Positions 34,500 through 43,673 of a stretch of 64,000 bases of DNA are shown here, piece by piece (positions within the stretch are counted from its first letter, which is position 1; each line of letters opens with the position of its first letter). The notes under the pieces were generated by a model that worked only from the letters and a program-made list of their open reading frames with translations, was not told where the DNA came from and did no database searches. The stretch is from assembly GCA_023135165.1 (NCBI GenBank), contig JAGLTS010000049.1, forward strand, positions 1 through 64,000, written 5' to 3'. Source of the DNA: Phycisphaerales bacterium. Its GTDB lineage: Bacteria > Planctomycetota > Phycisphaerae > Phycisphaerales > JAGLTS01. A program made the translations under genes and the position numbers.

Positions 34500-35836
34500 T
34501 TCCACGGCGCGCGCATGTCGCGCTGCAGCAGGTGCGAGGCGGCATCGTCGTCGATGACCTGCTCGCGATCCGGATCCCACTTGATCGGCTTGTTCAATCG
34601 AATACACAGATCCGACAGGTGACTGATCGTGTCGGATCGAATGGCGACCTCAACCGGGCTGACGGTGGGCTTGCGGCTCTTGATGCAATCGAGGAAGTTG
34701 CGGTCGTGGGCAGTGCTGTTGTACAAGCGCACATCATCAGGCCCGAGCTCAACCTCCGCGAGTGGGGGGCTGCTGTACTCGATTCCGCTGCGATCGACGC
34801 TGATCCAACCTTCGCTACCGAAGAACGTCGTGCCGTGATCCGACCACCGCTGGCGGTACGTCGTCACGATGGGCTTGGCCAGCCGGAACGACATGAAACG
34901 CAGCGCGACGTCGTTCGCATACGTGCAGTGCACGTCCCATTCCTCCACAGTGCTGAGCAGCCCCTTGGTGGGAATGGTTCCAGTGCCCTCGTAGGAGACC
35001 GGGCTGGTGTGGTCCATGTTCAGACCCCACTGCGCGATGTCCAGCGGGTGCGCCCCCCAGCCGGCAAGGAAGCCGAGCGAGTAGTCGTAGATGTGGAATG
35101 ATCCTTCACGCCGGACGCGATCGGTGTTGTACGGCTTCAAGGGTGCCGGGCCGGTCCAGCGTTCGTAATTCAGATCGTCGGGCACGGGCTCCGGCTCGGT
35201 TGAGCCGTAGCGCGGCACGGAGAAGTCCTTCCAGTCGGCCGAAGCGTCCGGGCACCAGACTTCGACGCGCTGAATCTCGCCGATGTATCCGTTGCGGACG
35301 AGTTCGCACACGCGTCGGAACTTCGCGTCGGATCGTTGTTGCGTGCCGTACTGGAAAACGGCGCCGCGCTCGGTGACGAGCGAGCGGAGCTTCTGGGACC
35401 AGGCAAGGCTCGGACTGAGCGGTTTCTCAACATACACATCCTTGCCTTTGCGAACAGCCGCAGCAGCCAGATGAACATGCCAGTGATCGCATGAACAGAT
35501 GAGCACGGCATCGATGTCGTCGCGCGCAAGCACGTCCTCGTGCCGCTCATAAGCGGCGCAATCCGTGTTGCCGTAGTACTCATCCACGGCCGCTTTCGTG
35601 CTCTCCTGCCGTGAACGGAAGGGATCGCATACCGCCAGCGCCTGCACGTCCTTGTATCCGCGCATGAACCCGCCGAGGACGCCGTTCCCGCGAGAGCCGA
35701 CGCCGAGGCTGGCAATCGTGATGCGATTGGATGGCGCTGAGGCACCGAACACGGAGGAAGGAACGATCATCGGAAACGCGATCGCGCCGGTGGCGGCTGC
35801 GGACGTTTTTAGGAATTCTCTGCGGCTGTTATTCAC
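34493..35836 (-). CDS. Gfo/Idh/MocA family oxidoreductase, Tat-exported
   Basis: GTG 35836 is preferred: GGAGGAG lies six bases before it. An ATG at 35851, overlapping the upstream stop as TGATG, is the alternative. The roughly 447-residue protein has a twin-arginine signal (SRREFLKTSAAATG), IASLGVGSRGNGVLGGFM, LICSCDHWHVHLAAA and VEKPLSPSLAW with the Lys. The C-terminal domain has FLAGWGAHPLDIAQWGLNM. Its 3' end abuts an IS transposase fragment but looks complete (ends MRAPWKL, like the MRSPWRL end of the 32318 gene). Confidence 0.86.
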   Translation of the reverse strand: MNNSRREFLKTSAAATGAIAFPMIVPSSVFGASAPSNRITIASLGVGSRGNGVLGGFMRGYKDVQALAVCDPFRSRQESTKAAVDEYYGNTDCAAYERHEDVLARDDIDAVLICSCDHWHVHLAAAAVRKGKDVYVEKPLSPSLAWSQKLRSLVTERGAVFQYGTQQRSDAKFRRVCELVRNGYIGEIQRVEVWCPDASADWKDFSVPRYGSTEPEPVPDDLNYERWTGPAPLKPYNTDRVRREGSFHIYDYSLGFLAGWGAHPLDIAQWGLNMDHTSPVSYEGTGTIPTKGLLSTVEEWDVHCTYANDVALRFMSFRLAKPIVTTYRQRWSDHGTTFFGSEGWISVDRSGIEYSSPPLAEVELGPDDVRLYNSTAHDRNFLDCIKSRKPTVSPVEVAIRSDTISHLSDLCIRLNKPIKWDPDREQVIDDDAASHLLQRDMRAPWKL

Positions 35837-35850
35837 GTTCAACTCCTCCA

Positions 35851-37611
35851 TCAGTCTTTGATCTCATTGACAAACTGCTCGGACTCGGCCATCAGTCGTT
35901 CTTCATCCCACCGACCACCGTGCACAAGCACGCGATACCGCAGTGTCATGCGCTCGTCTGCGGCCATTCGGTGCGGTCCGTAGCAGAGCACCGCTGGGCT
36001 GAAGTAACTCATGACCGGTCCCTTGATGACGTACCATGGGGACGGCGCGTTGAGGTTCTCCGGGTGATCGAGGATGGCCACACCTGCACGCTCAGCCCCC
36101 ACGTCCCCCACATCCCCCACGATTCCGGTGTAGTCCATGGCGCGGCCTCGCGAACGATAGCGGTCATCCTCGAACGTCACCGGCCCATCACTGGATATCA
36201 CGCGCCGGTCGCGCATCAGCAACGCGAAGCGCACGGACAGGCCCGCATAGCCGCCGAACACCTTGCCCCCGGGCTCACCCGGGAGCGGCGTCCGATCAAG
36301 CAAAACGTCCTGCACGGCGGTGAACGTCATTGTCCAGTCCAAGTGGAAGACGCCGTCCGGATCCGGTGCTGAGATGTCGATCACGCGCCGCTCGATCAAC
36401 ACCGGTTCTGCTTCGGTGGCGTAATAGGTCAGGTCCATCTCGATGTGAGCCGTGTGATCCTCCTCGGTGGTGAGGCGAGCGACGGTCCATGACGTGCATC
36501 CCTCGGCCCGGTTCGTCAGGCGGTCTTCTTCCCAGTAGTTCACACCGTTGATCAACTTCCAACTGAACCACAGGCCGTGGTGCCAGGGGTGATCGAGCGG
36601 GCCATTCAAGGTCAGGGGTGGTCCCTTCCCGAACGAGATGGGATGAAAGTGCGGCTTGCCGGTCTTCGCGCTGTAGTTGAACTGCCAGATGACGTGCTCA
36701 CTCTCAGTCAAAGCGAGCGTGCCGTCGCCGCGCCGCCAGCGCAGCGGATCTTCCGACGTCGTGAGTTCGTTGACGTCAATGCCGGGCCAGACTTCCGGCA
36801 CCGGGAGCGTCACGTCACCGGTCGCAGCCCACTCCGTCCCGCGCGCGAGCAGCGTTTGGAACGCCTTGTTCTCCATCGATCGTGTGTCGTGCCCCAACAG
36901 GAGCGTGAAGCTTCGCCCCTTGCCGAACGGTTTCACCATTGCGATAGGCTCGTAGTGCCCGCTGCCTCGCGATGCTCTTGAAGAGAACGCCGAGGCCAGG
37001 ATGGTTGCGTCAGCAGGCACCGGCGCCTCGTGCCAGAGTTCGTCGATCGTGCTGAATGCGCTCATCCCCTGCGTGATCGGGTGATCAGGCACGTCCAGAC
37101 GAACGGGGAACGCATGATACGAGCCGTGATCGGTCTGGCCGACCCGGAAGCTCGTGATCACGAGTTCCTGGTATTCCGGCCAGTCATAGAACGATGATGA
37201 ACCGGCATGCACCACAACGTGGCCCCCGCCCCGGCGCACGAACTCGATATATGCGCGTTTCGTGGCGTCCGTCCAGCCCGGATCGCGCGGATCCTTGTAT
37301 CGCCCGATGAAGGTGTTGAAATCGCTGACGATCACGTCATATCCGGCAAGCATCGCTGCCGTCATCGTGTGCGTCTGCTGAAGCACATCGACCACGAACC
37401 GATCCGTGCCTTCGAGAATCTGGCTGATGCAAGGGGTCGTTGTCTTCCAGTCGTGGTTGTTCGCACCGCTGAGCAGCAACACCCGGATCGGTGCATCCGT
37501 GATCTCGTTCTCACCAACTTCCGGGGGTGGGAAGGCGGAGGCGCCGATGGTCAACAGGCACGTCAAGGTCCACGCCGCGGCGGGGATCAGATTCCTCGCG
37601 ACCATGGTCAT
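35851..37611 (-). CDS. ThuA + DUF6807 fusion, secreted
   Basis: The ATG at 37611 follows GGGAGG and begins a signal peptide (about 5-27). Residues about 40-255 are a ThuA-like (glutamine-amidotransferase-like) domain: VLLLSGANNHDWKTT, GYDVIVSDFNTF, GGGHVVVHAGSSSFYDW and MVKPFGKGRSFTLLLGHD. Residues about 260-586 are a DUF6807 domain (LDHPWHHGLWFSWKLINGV). ThuA and DUF6807 are separate proteins in most genomes; here they are one chain, and a stand-alone DUF6807 is coded 5 kb away. It is coupled to a downstream oxidoreductase gene, so it is likely part of sugar catabolism. Confidence 0.85.
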   Translation of the reverse strand: MTMVARNLIPAAAWTLTCLLTIGASAFPPPEVGENEITDAPIRVLLLSGANNHDWKTTTPCISQILEGTDRFVVDVLQQTHTMTAAMLAGYDVIVSDFNTFIGRYKDPRDPGWTDATKRAYIEFVRRGGGHVVVHAGSSSFYDWPEYQELVITSFRVGQTDHGSYHAFPVRLDVPDHPITQGMSAFSTIDELWHEAPVPADATILASAFSSRASRGSGHYEPIAMVKPFGKGRSFTLLLGHDTRSMENKAFQTLLARGTEWAATGDVTLPVPEVWPGIDVNELTTSEDPLRWRRGDGTLALTESEHVIWQFNYSAKTGKPHFHPISFGKGPPLTLNGPLDHPWHHGLWFSWKLINGVNYWEEDRLTNRAEGCTSWTVARLTTEEDHTAHIEMDLTYYATEAEPVLIERRVIDISAPDPDGVFHLDWTMTFTAVQDVLLDRTPLPGEPGGKVFGGYAGLSVRFALLMRDRRVISSDGPVTFEDDRYRSRGRAMDYTGIVGDVGDVGAERAGVAILDHPENLNAPSPWYVIKGPVMSYFSPAVLCYGPHRMAADERMTLRYRVLVHGGRWDEERLMAESEQFVNEIKD

Positions 37612-37689
37612 GCATGATCCTCCCGAGACACGTGCGATGAACACAATGGCGCAGATCGCGCATGGTCATTGTAGCTCAACACCCGCCCG

Positions 37690-37935
37690 ACGCGTCGCGT
37701 TGTCCATGGCAATAACTCCATCCGACGCATCGAATGGCGAGCAGACAAAGGCCAGCTGGATTATGGCGCATCGAATCACGCCTGATTGATGGCTCAGCTT
37801 GGGGTGGCAGCCCGGTGAACGCCGCCAATCCGATCGACAGCGGTAATCGGAATGGACCGCCGCAGTCACCGGTTGACTGTCTCGGTCAGGCTGCTCACCG
37901 GCATCGGTGATGCAATCCGCCGAGGGTTGGTTCAG
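37690..37935 (-). pseudogene. IS 3'-end relic of the same family
   Basis: The segment matches 34041-34260 in order, including the residues GGLHHR from the end of the transposase frame and the downstream non-coding end. The transposase body is gone. It shows that the same element has visited the region at least twice. Confidence 0.6.
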
Positions 37936-38149
37936 TTCTATTCCATTGATCAGCCAAAGCAGGATCACGCGCGCGAAGGGCCAATCATCGAAGCACAGGC
38001 ACCTCTGACTTCCCCTATTCTTCCCCTTTTGGGTGCCGAACATGCTTGACATGCAGAGTAGATTCACTCTTCGATAAGGTTCTGCGAGAACAGGAGTTGA
38101 ATGTAAGCGATTGACTGGCAGGCACTTCGGGATTTTGAGCCCAAAGCCA

Positions 38150-38460
38150 CTCATAACACGACGGTCAGCGCCTGCAAATTGTTGTGAATCAAGAACTTGC
38201 AAATGACCGCCGGGAATTACCTGGAAGGTCGGCTACTGAGAGGCTGGGAACAGAGATCTGGTGCTCGACCGGCAGGCGTGGGCAGTGCTGGGCAGGCATG
38301 CGCGAGTTCGGATCTTGGGTGCACCTGTTTATCAAGGAGGAGAACGTGTGTGTGCGTATGCCCTGGTGTGACAAGGGGTGCAGTAATCCTGCCAGAGACG
38401 GGGGAGACAACGAGAACGACTGCGGAAACTCGGCGGGTTCCGTGATACGACTGCAGCGGT
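38150..38460 (+). repeat. dispersed repeat B, copy 2
   Basis: The segment matches 15976-16287, again starting exactly at CTCATAAC, but here preceded by sequence unlike the tRNA repeat. A frame from GTG 38184 (92 codons, with HLFIKEENVCVRMPWCDKGC) is open, but copy 1 breaks it by a stop and an indel, so it is listed as a repeat. The GCAGGCGTG motif near 38273 is shared with the arms of the tRNA repeats. Confidence 0.7.
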
Positions 38461-38485
38461 AGCTCGCCAAGCCCCGAGCCTGCAA

Positions 38486-40648
38486 TCACTCCCCTGGATG
38501 GTATGAGCGCTCCAGATTCGCCTTGATCGCGGCTGGGGTGAACCACGTCTCCTTGAACGCGCCATCGACGTATAGCGGGGCCTGATCGAAGTAGTGCGGT
38601 GAATCGGGGTGACGGCTGTTGCCGAACGGCAGGATAGAGCGAGCGCTTACTGTGTCACCAAACTCCACGACCGCCACATAGGAATGGCCGTGAAAGCCGT
38701 ACCGTTTCGTCGAGCCCGGCGCCAGCCGAGCAAGGTAGGTGAAGGTGACGCCGGCGATCGCGTGACCACCCCTTATCGGTAGGCTGGCGCGGTCGTCGCT
38801 GTTCGCCTCGCCGACCCGCAGATCATTGCGCTGGTGGCGGTTCACATCACCCCACCGCACTTGCCACGTGCCTGCCGATTTCTCAACTGCACTGACAATG
38901 GCGCCAAGCGACTCGATCAACGCCGCGTCGTCCATAGAAGCTGCGGCGAGGTGAGAGTAGTTCGTCTCGTACCACAACATGAATATGGTCGTGGCGGCGG
39001 AGTCGAGCGCGAGCGAACGATCCCACGCAGCAAGTTCGTCGATCACCTCATGCATCGCTGCTGGGCGTGTTTCGTCGGAGTCGTCATCCTTCACAGCCTC
39101 CCAGGCCTTTATGAACTTGGGAACCCACTTGTCGGCCTCGTACGCGTGCGTGTCGAATGCAGCTTGGGCGAGGTCCGCGAGAGTGAACCTGTCGTCGGAT
39201 GCAAGAACTCGGTGTGACATGTTCACCCGCGGACCGTCGCCATCGCGGCCAAGATACTTCGGGAAGTTCGCCGGGTCGGGATTGCCACCGCCCTCCACCG
39301 TCGTCGTGAACGGGGAGGAGTTGCAATTCTGCATCCAGCCGCTGGCGGGATTCAGCACCTGGGGCAACTCGTCGATCGGGTGATACCCTTGCCACTCGGT
39401 CGCGGGGTCGCTGCCATCGACTGCTTGGGACCAGTCGAAGCGATCGTCACGCCTGGGCATCGTCGCGTTGTACACGTACCAGATGTTTCCTTGATCGTCG
39501 GCGTACATGATGTTGTGAAACGGAATCGATCCATGCGATACGGCCTTCTTGAACTCAGCGAAGTTGCGTGCCTTGCTCATCTCGTACTTCTGTAGCATCG
39601 GAACGGATCGCTCCAGCCCAGCGATGCGCACGGCTAACTGTTTCCCGTCACGTTCTGCTAGGATCGGTCCGTGGTGCGTTTTGCGCAGCGTCACCTCGCG
39701 CGCGGCCATGCCGGTTTCAGTCTTCACGCGGATGATCTCTGTCCATTCCTTGGCCATGCGATACTCGTCGCCATATCGGTACGCAAGCGGGTTATCTGGA
39801 TCGTCGAATGTCTCGGCGTAGACGTCGATGATGTCGGGATAGTTCACGGTGAAGCTCCACCCATGGTGTTCGGTGAAGCCGAACATGGGAAATATGCTGC
39901 TCCCGTAGGCGGTTCCGCCGGAGAAGTTCCAGCCTTCGTCGCTGCGCAGATGCCCCTCGTAGACTTCGTGGATGGGGATGTGGGGGTTGATGAAGAGCAG
40001 GGCGTGTCCGTCGCGGGTGCGCTGTGGCGCGATCGCCCACATGTTGGAGCCGTCGGGCACGTCAACGGCACGTGGATCTGCGCTCTTCAGGAGGTCTGCG
40101 CCTTCGATTCCGGTTTGCGCCAAAGAGAGGTAGCCGATGTGCATCCCGTAGTCAGAGGCAAGGAAATACCATGGCTCGAAATGCGTCAGCAGCGCACATT
40201 CCTCATCGGGATTGTTCGCCAGATAGAAGTTCAGCGCATCAGCTGCGGCGATGCAGAGTGCGCGCACGCTCTTGGGGATAGCCTCGAACTCCGCCTGGGC
40301 GCGCCGGGGAATCTCAAACGCGTGCATCAGAATGTCGCCGGCGAGGCCCGCTTCTCCGTAGGCAGCCGCAGCCTGACCGGACATCGTCAGCAAGCTGCGT
40401 TCGATCGCGTAGAACTCATCTTCGGCGCGGGCGTACATGAAGCCGAAGACAGCGTGGGCGTCGGTGTCGGCGGTGATGTGTGGCACGCCCCATGTGTCCC
40501 GGTGAATCGTCGTCGCCTCGACCGCTTTCGCGATACGGATGGCTGCGGCTTCATCGTCACCAGAACAGGCGACTGCGGATTGTCCAATCATGACCGAGAG
40601 CAGGACGATTCCAAACACGATGACGTACTTATGTAGTGTGCGAAGCAT
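38486..40648 (-). CDS. penicillin acylase family amidase
   Basis: The 720-residue precursor has a signal peptide (about 8-28) and the layout of Ntn-hydrolase acylases: an alpha chain (about 40-200), then the autocleavage site with Ser201 in PDGSNMWAIAP (the new N-terminal nucleophile), and a beta chain with GFTEHHGWSFTVN and NPASGWMQNCNSSPF. The spacer between chains is short or absent. Relatives cleave N-acyl amides (beta-lactam side chains, acyl-homoserine lactones, lipopeptides) in the periplasm. It lies 288 bases after the PhoD gene, so it may have its own promoter. The substrate is unknown. Confidence 0.9.
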   Translation of the reverse strand: MLRTLHKYVIVFGIVLLSVMIGQSAVACSGDDEAAAIRIAKAVEATTIHRDTWGVPHITADTDAHAVFGFMYARAEDEFYAIERSLLTMSGQAAAAYGEAGLAGDILMHAFEIPRRAQAEFEAIPKSVRALCIAAADALNFYLANNPDEECALLTHFEPWYFLASDYGMHIGYLSLAQTGIEGADLLKSADPRAVDVPDGSNMWAIAPQRTRDGHALLFINPHIPIHEVYEGHLRSDEGWNFSGGTAYGSSIFPMFGFTEHHGWSFTVNYPDIIDVYAETFDDPDNPLAYRYGDEYRMAKEWTEIIRVKTETGMAAREVTLRKTHHGPILAERDGKQLAVRIAGLERSVPMLQKYEMSKARNFAEFKKAVSHGSIPFHNIMYADDQGNIWYVYNATMPRRDDRFDWSQAVDGSDPATEWQGYHPIDELPQVLNPASGWMQNCNSSPFTTTVEGGGNPDPANFPKYLGRDGDGPRVNMSHRVLASDDRFTLADLAQAAFDTHAYEADKWVPKFIKAWEAVKDDDSDETRPAAMHEVIDELAAWDRSLALDSAATTIFMLWYETNYSHLAAASMDDAALIESLGAIVSAVEKSAGTWQVRWGDVNRHQRNDLRVGEANSDDRASLPIRGGHAIAGVTFTYLARLAPGSTKRYGFHGHSYVAVVEFGDTVSARSILPFGNSRHPDSPHYFDQAPLYVDGAFKETWFTPAAIKANLERSYHPGE

Positions 40649-40936
40649 GTGTCATTCCTCAACGGCGAAGGGAGCGGGCTAGTGGACGAAGTCGTACTTT
40701 ACATCCACATACCTCGTCGGACCGCTCCGGTTGCGGCCTGCGCGCCGTGGTGCCCTCAGTCCATGTCGAGGGGTGGATGAGAGATATGTCAACGTGGCCG
40801 GCGGATCAAACGCTGACTATCCGATGTTGGCTGAGTTTCTCGACAGAACGCGGTCGCCAGGATGGCCGATGGTCACGCACACTGTCCCCTCATGGACAAT
40901 CCTCCGATAAGGCGGTGCTTCCGATGGGCATCGCGC

Positions 40937-43627
40937 TCAATCGAACACAATGCGGATGGAGACCTGGGGCTTGTTGCTTGAACGCAGCGTACGCAGCCGT
41001 TTCCAGCGCCCGGCGTCGGGATCACCCACCTCGACCGTGTACGTCCCCTGTCGAAACACCCAAGGCTGAAAGCGTGAACCAGGTATACGCAGCGCGTAGA
41101 TCACTTCACCAGTATCGTCGGCGACGACACGGATCACCGGCGTTTGAAGACCTTGCACATCGATCTCGGGCAAGTAGCCGCTGGCGACGCGCCCGTAATT
41201 GTCCTGTTGGTGAAGAGTGATCGGCCATCCAGGGTACTGGACGGCGTCGGGCGCCAACGGGTCCACCCAACGTGGCCAGCATTCGATGACGATTTCTCGT
41301 GTCGCTCGACGGAACCGCACAATCCCATATCCTGGAACATGATCGTACAGCTGAGCAGGTTCTTGGCCGGATCTATGCGGGTTGGCGACCGCGTGCACGC
41401 AAACGTAGTTGCCGAAGCCGTCGCGATACTGTCCGGCGTATCGGGGCATCCCTGCGGCACGGTTGCCGCCGGGCTCGGCGGGCATCCAGCGGCGCGCCCA
41501 TGCGTTGGTAATCGACGGCACACAGAACGCGAAGCCGGCATCGTTCCAGCCGTCAACGCCGTACTGCACGCAACTGCCTAAATGCTGATCGCCAGCAACA
41601 TGCAGGGCAAAGCCGCGGCGTATCGTACTGAGGGCGCGATTACGGCCCGACTGCGGCCAACCCCCGGAATCCGCGTCGGCGACAGGGCGATCGTCGGGCG
41701 GATAGTCGCCGGGATCGTACACTTTTAGCCCGGGAACGACCGCGTCGCTGTTGGCCTTCTCCGGGAGTGTGGCAACGTTGGCAAACAGCGTTTGCGACAG
41801 GACGACTTTCATCCATGCGCCAGCGCTGAAGTCGACCGCCCAGTCATTCAAGAAGCGCAGTTGACGCTCGCCCAGCAGCACGGCGCCCGGCACGTCTGCC
41901 TGGGCGACTGGGTCGAACTTAGGATTCCGAAAGAACCCGTTTACTGCGCGGCCCTCGGGAACCATGACCGTCGGCGAGGATTTGAATTTCCGGTCTTCGA
42001 TTACCGCAAAGCTGAGGCCGGCGTACTCGACACGCGTGAAGTAAACGTCGATGCCCTGCGCGACCGGTTTGGGATCCACCGGGTCGGGTAGGTGGCTGGT
42101 CTGGGTGCGTTGGACCATGTTGACGAAGGCGGGCGGCATGATGTAACCGCCATCATCCGGGCGCTTGGCAGCCCGGCCACCGGCGCCCCAGATGTTCCCG
42201 TGGTAGACGTCGTGGTCGTCGGGGATTGTGACGCAAGGTCGATCACGCGTCAGTTCGCGGAACGTCCAGCACCAGCGATACCACTTGTCGAGGTAGTCGA
42301 GCATGGCCTTCTTAAGCGGACTGCGCTGCGCGCCGGTGATGTCACCCTCGTATACCTGATCGCCGGAGAAAAACAGGAAGTCGGGGTCGTGGTGCTTAAC
42401 CGCGGCGACGAGCTCCTTGTGCGGAAACCAGATGCGCTCGTGGTTCCATTGCAGATCGCCGGTGAAATGCTTGGTGCCGGTGAACGCAGCCAGAACGATC
42501 TCGTCTTTCTCAACCGGTTCATTGCGGATGGTGCCGCACCAATAGTGGAGCTCACATGTGTCCGATCCCGTCTTCAAGTTGTAGGCTACGCGAAACGGTA
42601 TATCGCGATGCGCATCCCACTGCTCCACGCGAAACGGAATCGTGTAGCTGTCTGCAATAAGATGTCCTGTTGAGACGGTTTTCCACGGACCGTTGGCGGC
42701 AGGTCGAATCTGGAGTTCCGCGGTTCGTGTATCGCCCGAGCCTAGCGGCGGCATCTGGGCGGTCAGCTTGAGTACGCCACGACTGAGGGTGTATTGCGTG
42801 CAGAGAATCGGGCCGAAGGTGCGCTCCGGGTGCAACTCGACCTTGCCGCCCGCCGCGCGCCAATCCTGAAACCAATGTCCGAGTTCGCCGCCTTCCGGTC
42901 CCAGGTGGGATACCAGACCAACGCCGCCGTCGACCAGGCTTGGATCCACATTCTCGAGGACGGCTTGGCTCACGACACGCCCTTCAGTGGGTTCGGTGGC
43001 GGAGAGCAGTAACGTGTACCTCCCCTGCCGCGGTTCTACTGTCAGGGACAATTCAAATTCACCCGGAGGCGTGTCGCCCAACTGCACATCTTGGCGAGAG
43101 GTGGCAGGAATCTCCGCGAGTTCGTGCTCGCGGAGCCTGCCTGAGATGGTCCACAGGTTGCCGGCATGCACGTTGGTTTCGTTGTCGCGGAAGCTCACCC
43201 GGCCGAGATCATCGACGACTGCAAGTAGTCCACCGTCCGCAGCCGGCCGGTGATGCACGAGAGCGGTCAGACGATAGTCAACGTGGCGTCCGCCGGCACC
43301 GATCAAGAAGCCCGCCCACGCATTCGACGACCGTGGCCGATCGGGCTCAAGTACACCGGTGAGGACATTCATCGTGAGCTTACCGGGCTCGGGCCTCAAC
43401 TCGGCGGTCAGCAGGTGTACTACGCGCAACGGATTGGCCGGCCGGGCTTCGACACATTCAAGTCGCCCGTCGTTGATCCGCCAGTCCTGGAGACGGTTGG
43501 CATAGTATTCGGGGCCAATCCAAGTTCGCGTCAGACCCTCCGGCCAGTGACAGCGCAGATCGGCGGCCTGTGCCGACAATGTGATCACGGTCAGAACGGT
43601 TATCATGACGAGTAGTGATCGTTGCAT
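40937..43627 (-). CDS. PhoD-like alkaline phosphatase/phosphodiesterase
   Basis: ATG 43627 is chosen (GGGAGG upstream, signal peptide MQRSLLVMITVLTVITLSA after it); the frame stays open to 44020 but inside the sulfatase gene. The 896-residue protein has an N-terminal beta-rich region of about 400 residues, then a PhoD-type metallophosphatase core: DFLFFSGDQVYEGD and VTIPDDHDVYHGNIWG give the Fe/Ca ligands, and LHVAGDQHLGS the late His. Such enzymes release phosphate from phosphodiesters. It ends the sulfatase operon, 46 bases after the last sulfatase, which hints at a substrate bearing both sulfate and phosphate. Confidence 0.85.
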   Translation of the reverse strand: MQRSLLVMITVLTVITLSAQAADLRCHWPEGLTRTWIGPEYYANRLQDWRINDGRLECVEARPANPLRVVHLLTAELRPEPGKLTMNVLTGVLEPDRPRSSNAWAGFLIGAGGRHVDYRLTALVHHRPAADGGLLAVVDDLGRVSFRDNETNVHAGNLWTISGRLREHELAEIPATSRQDVQLGDTPPGEFELSLTVEPRQGRYTLLLSATEPTEGRVVSQAVLENVDPSLVDGGVGLVSHLGPEGGELGHWFQDWRAAGGKVELHPERTFGPILCTQYTLSRGVLKLTAQMPPLGSGDTRTAELQIRPAANGPWKTVSTGHLIADSYTIPFRVEQWDAHRDIPFRVAYNLKTGSDTCELHYWCGTIRNEPVEKDEIVLAAFTGTKHFTGDLQWNHERIWFPHKELVAAVKHHDPDFLFFSGDQVYEGDITGAQRSPLKKAMLDYLDKWYRWCWTFRELTRDRPCVTIPDDHDVYHGNIWGAGGRAAKRPDDGGYIMPPAFVNMVQRTQTSHLPDPVDPKPVAQGIDVYFTRVEYAGLSFAVIEDRKFKSSPTVMVPEGRAVNGFFRNPKFDPVAQADVPGAVLLGERQLRFLNDWAVDFSAGAWMKVVLSQTLFANVATLPEKANSDAVVPGLKVYDPGDYPPDDRPVADADSGGWPQSGRNRALSTIRRGFALHVAGDQHLGSCVQYGVDGWNDAGFAFCVPSITNAWARRWMPAEPGGNRAAGMPRYAGQYRDGFGNYVCVHAVANPHRSGQEPAQLYDHVPGYGIVRFRRATREIVIECWPRWVDPLAPDAVQYPGWPITLHQQDNYGRVASGYLPEIDVQGLQTPVIRVVADDTGEVIYALRIPGSRFQPWVFRQGTYTVEVGDPDAGRWKRLRTLRSSNKPQVSIRIVFD

Positions 43628-43673
43628 GCGTCGCCTCCCAAAGACTCGCGAGTCCGGTTGCGTGGTAGCGAAC

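Noticed and set aside
38184-38462. A 92-codon frame with a GTG start in repeat B (Cys-rich, HLFIKEENVCVRMPWCDKGC)
   Set aside because: The second copy of the repeat breaks the same frame by a TGA and an indel, so selection for coding is not seen.
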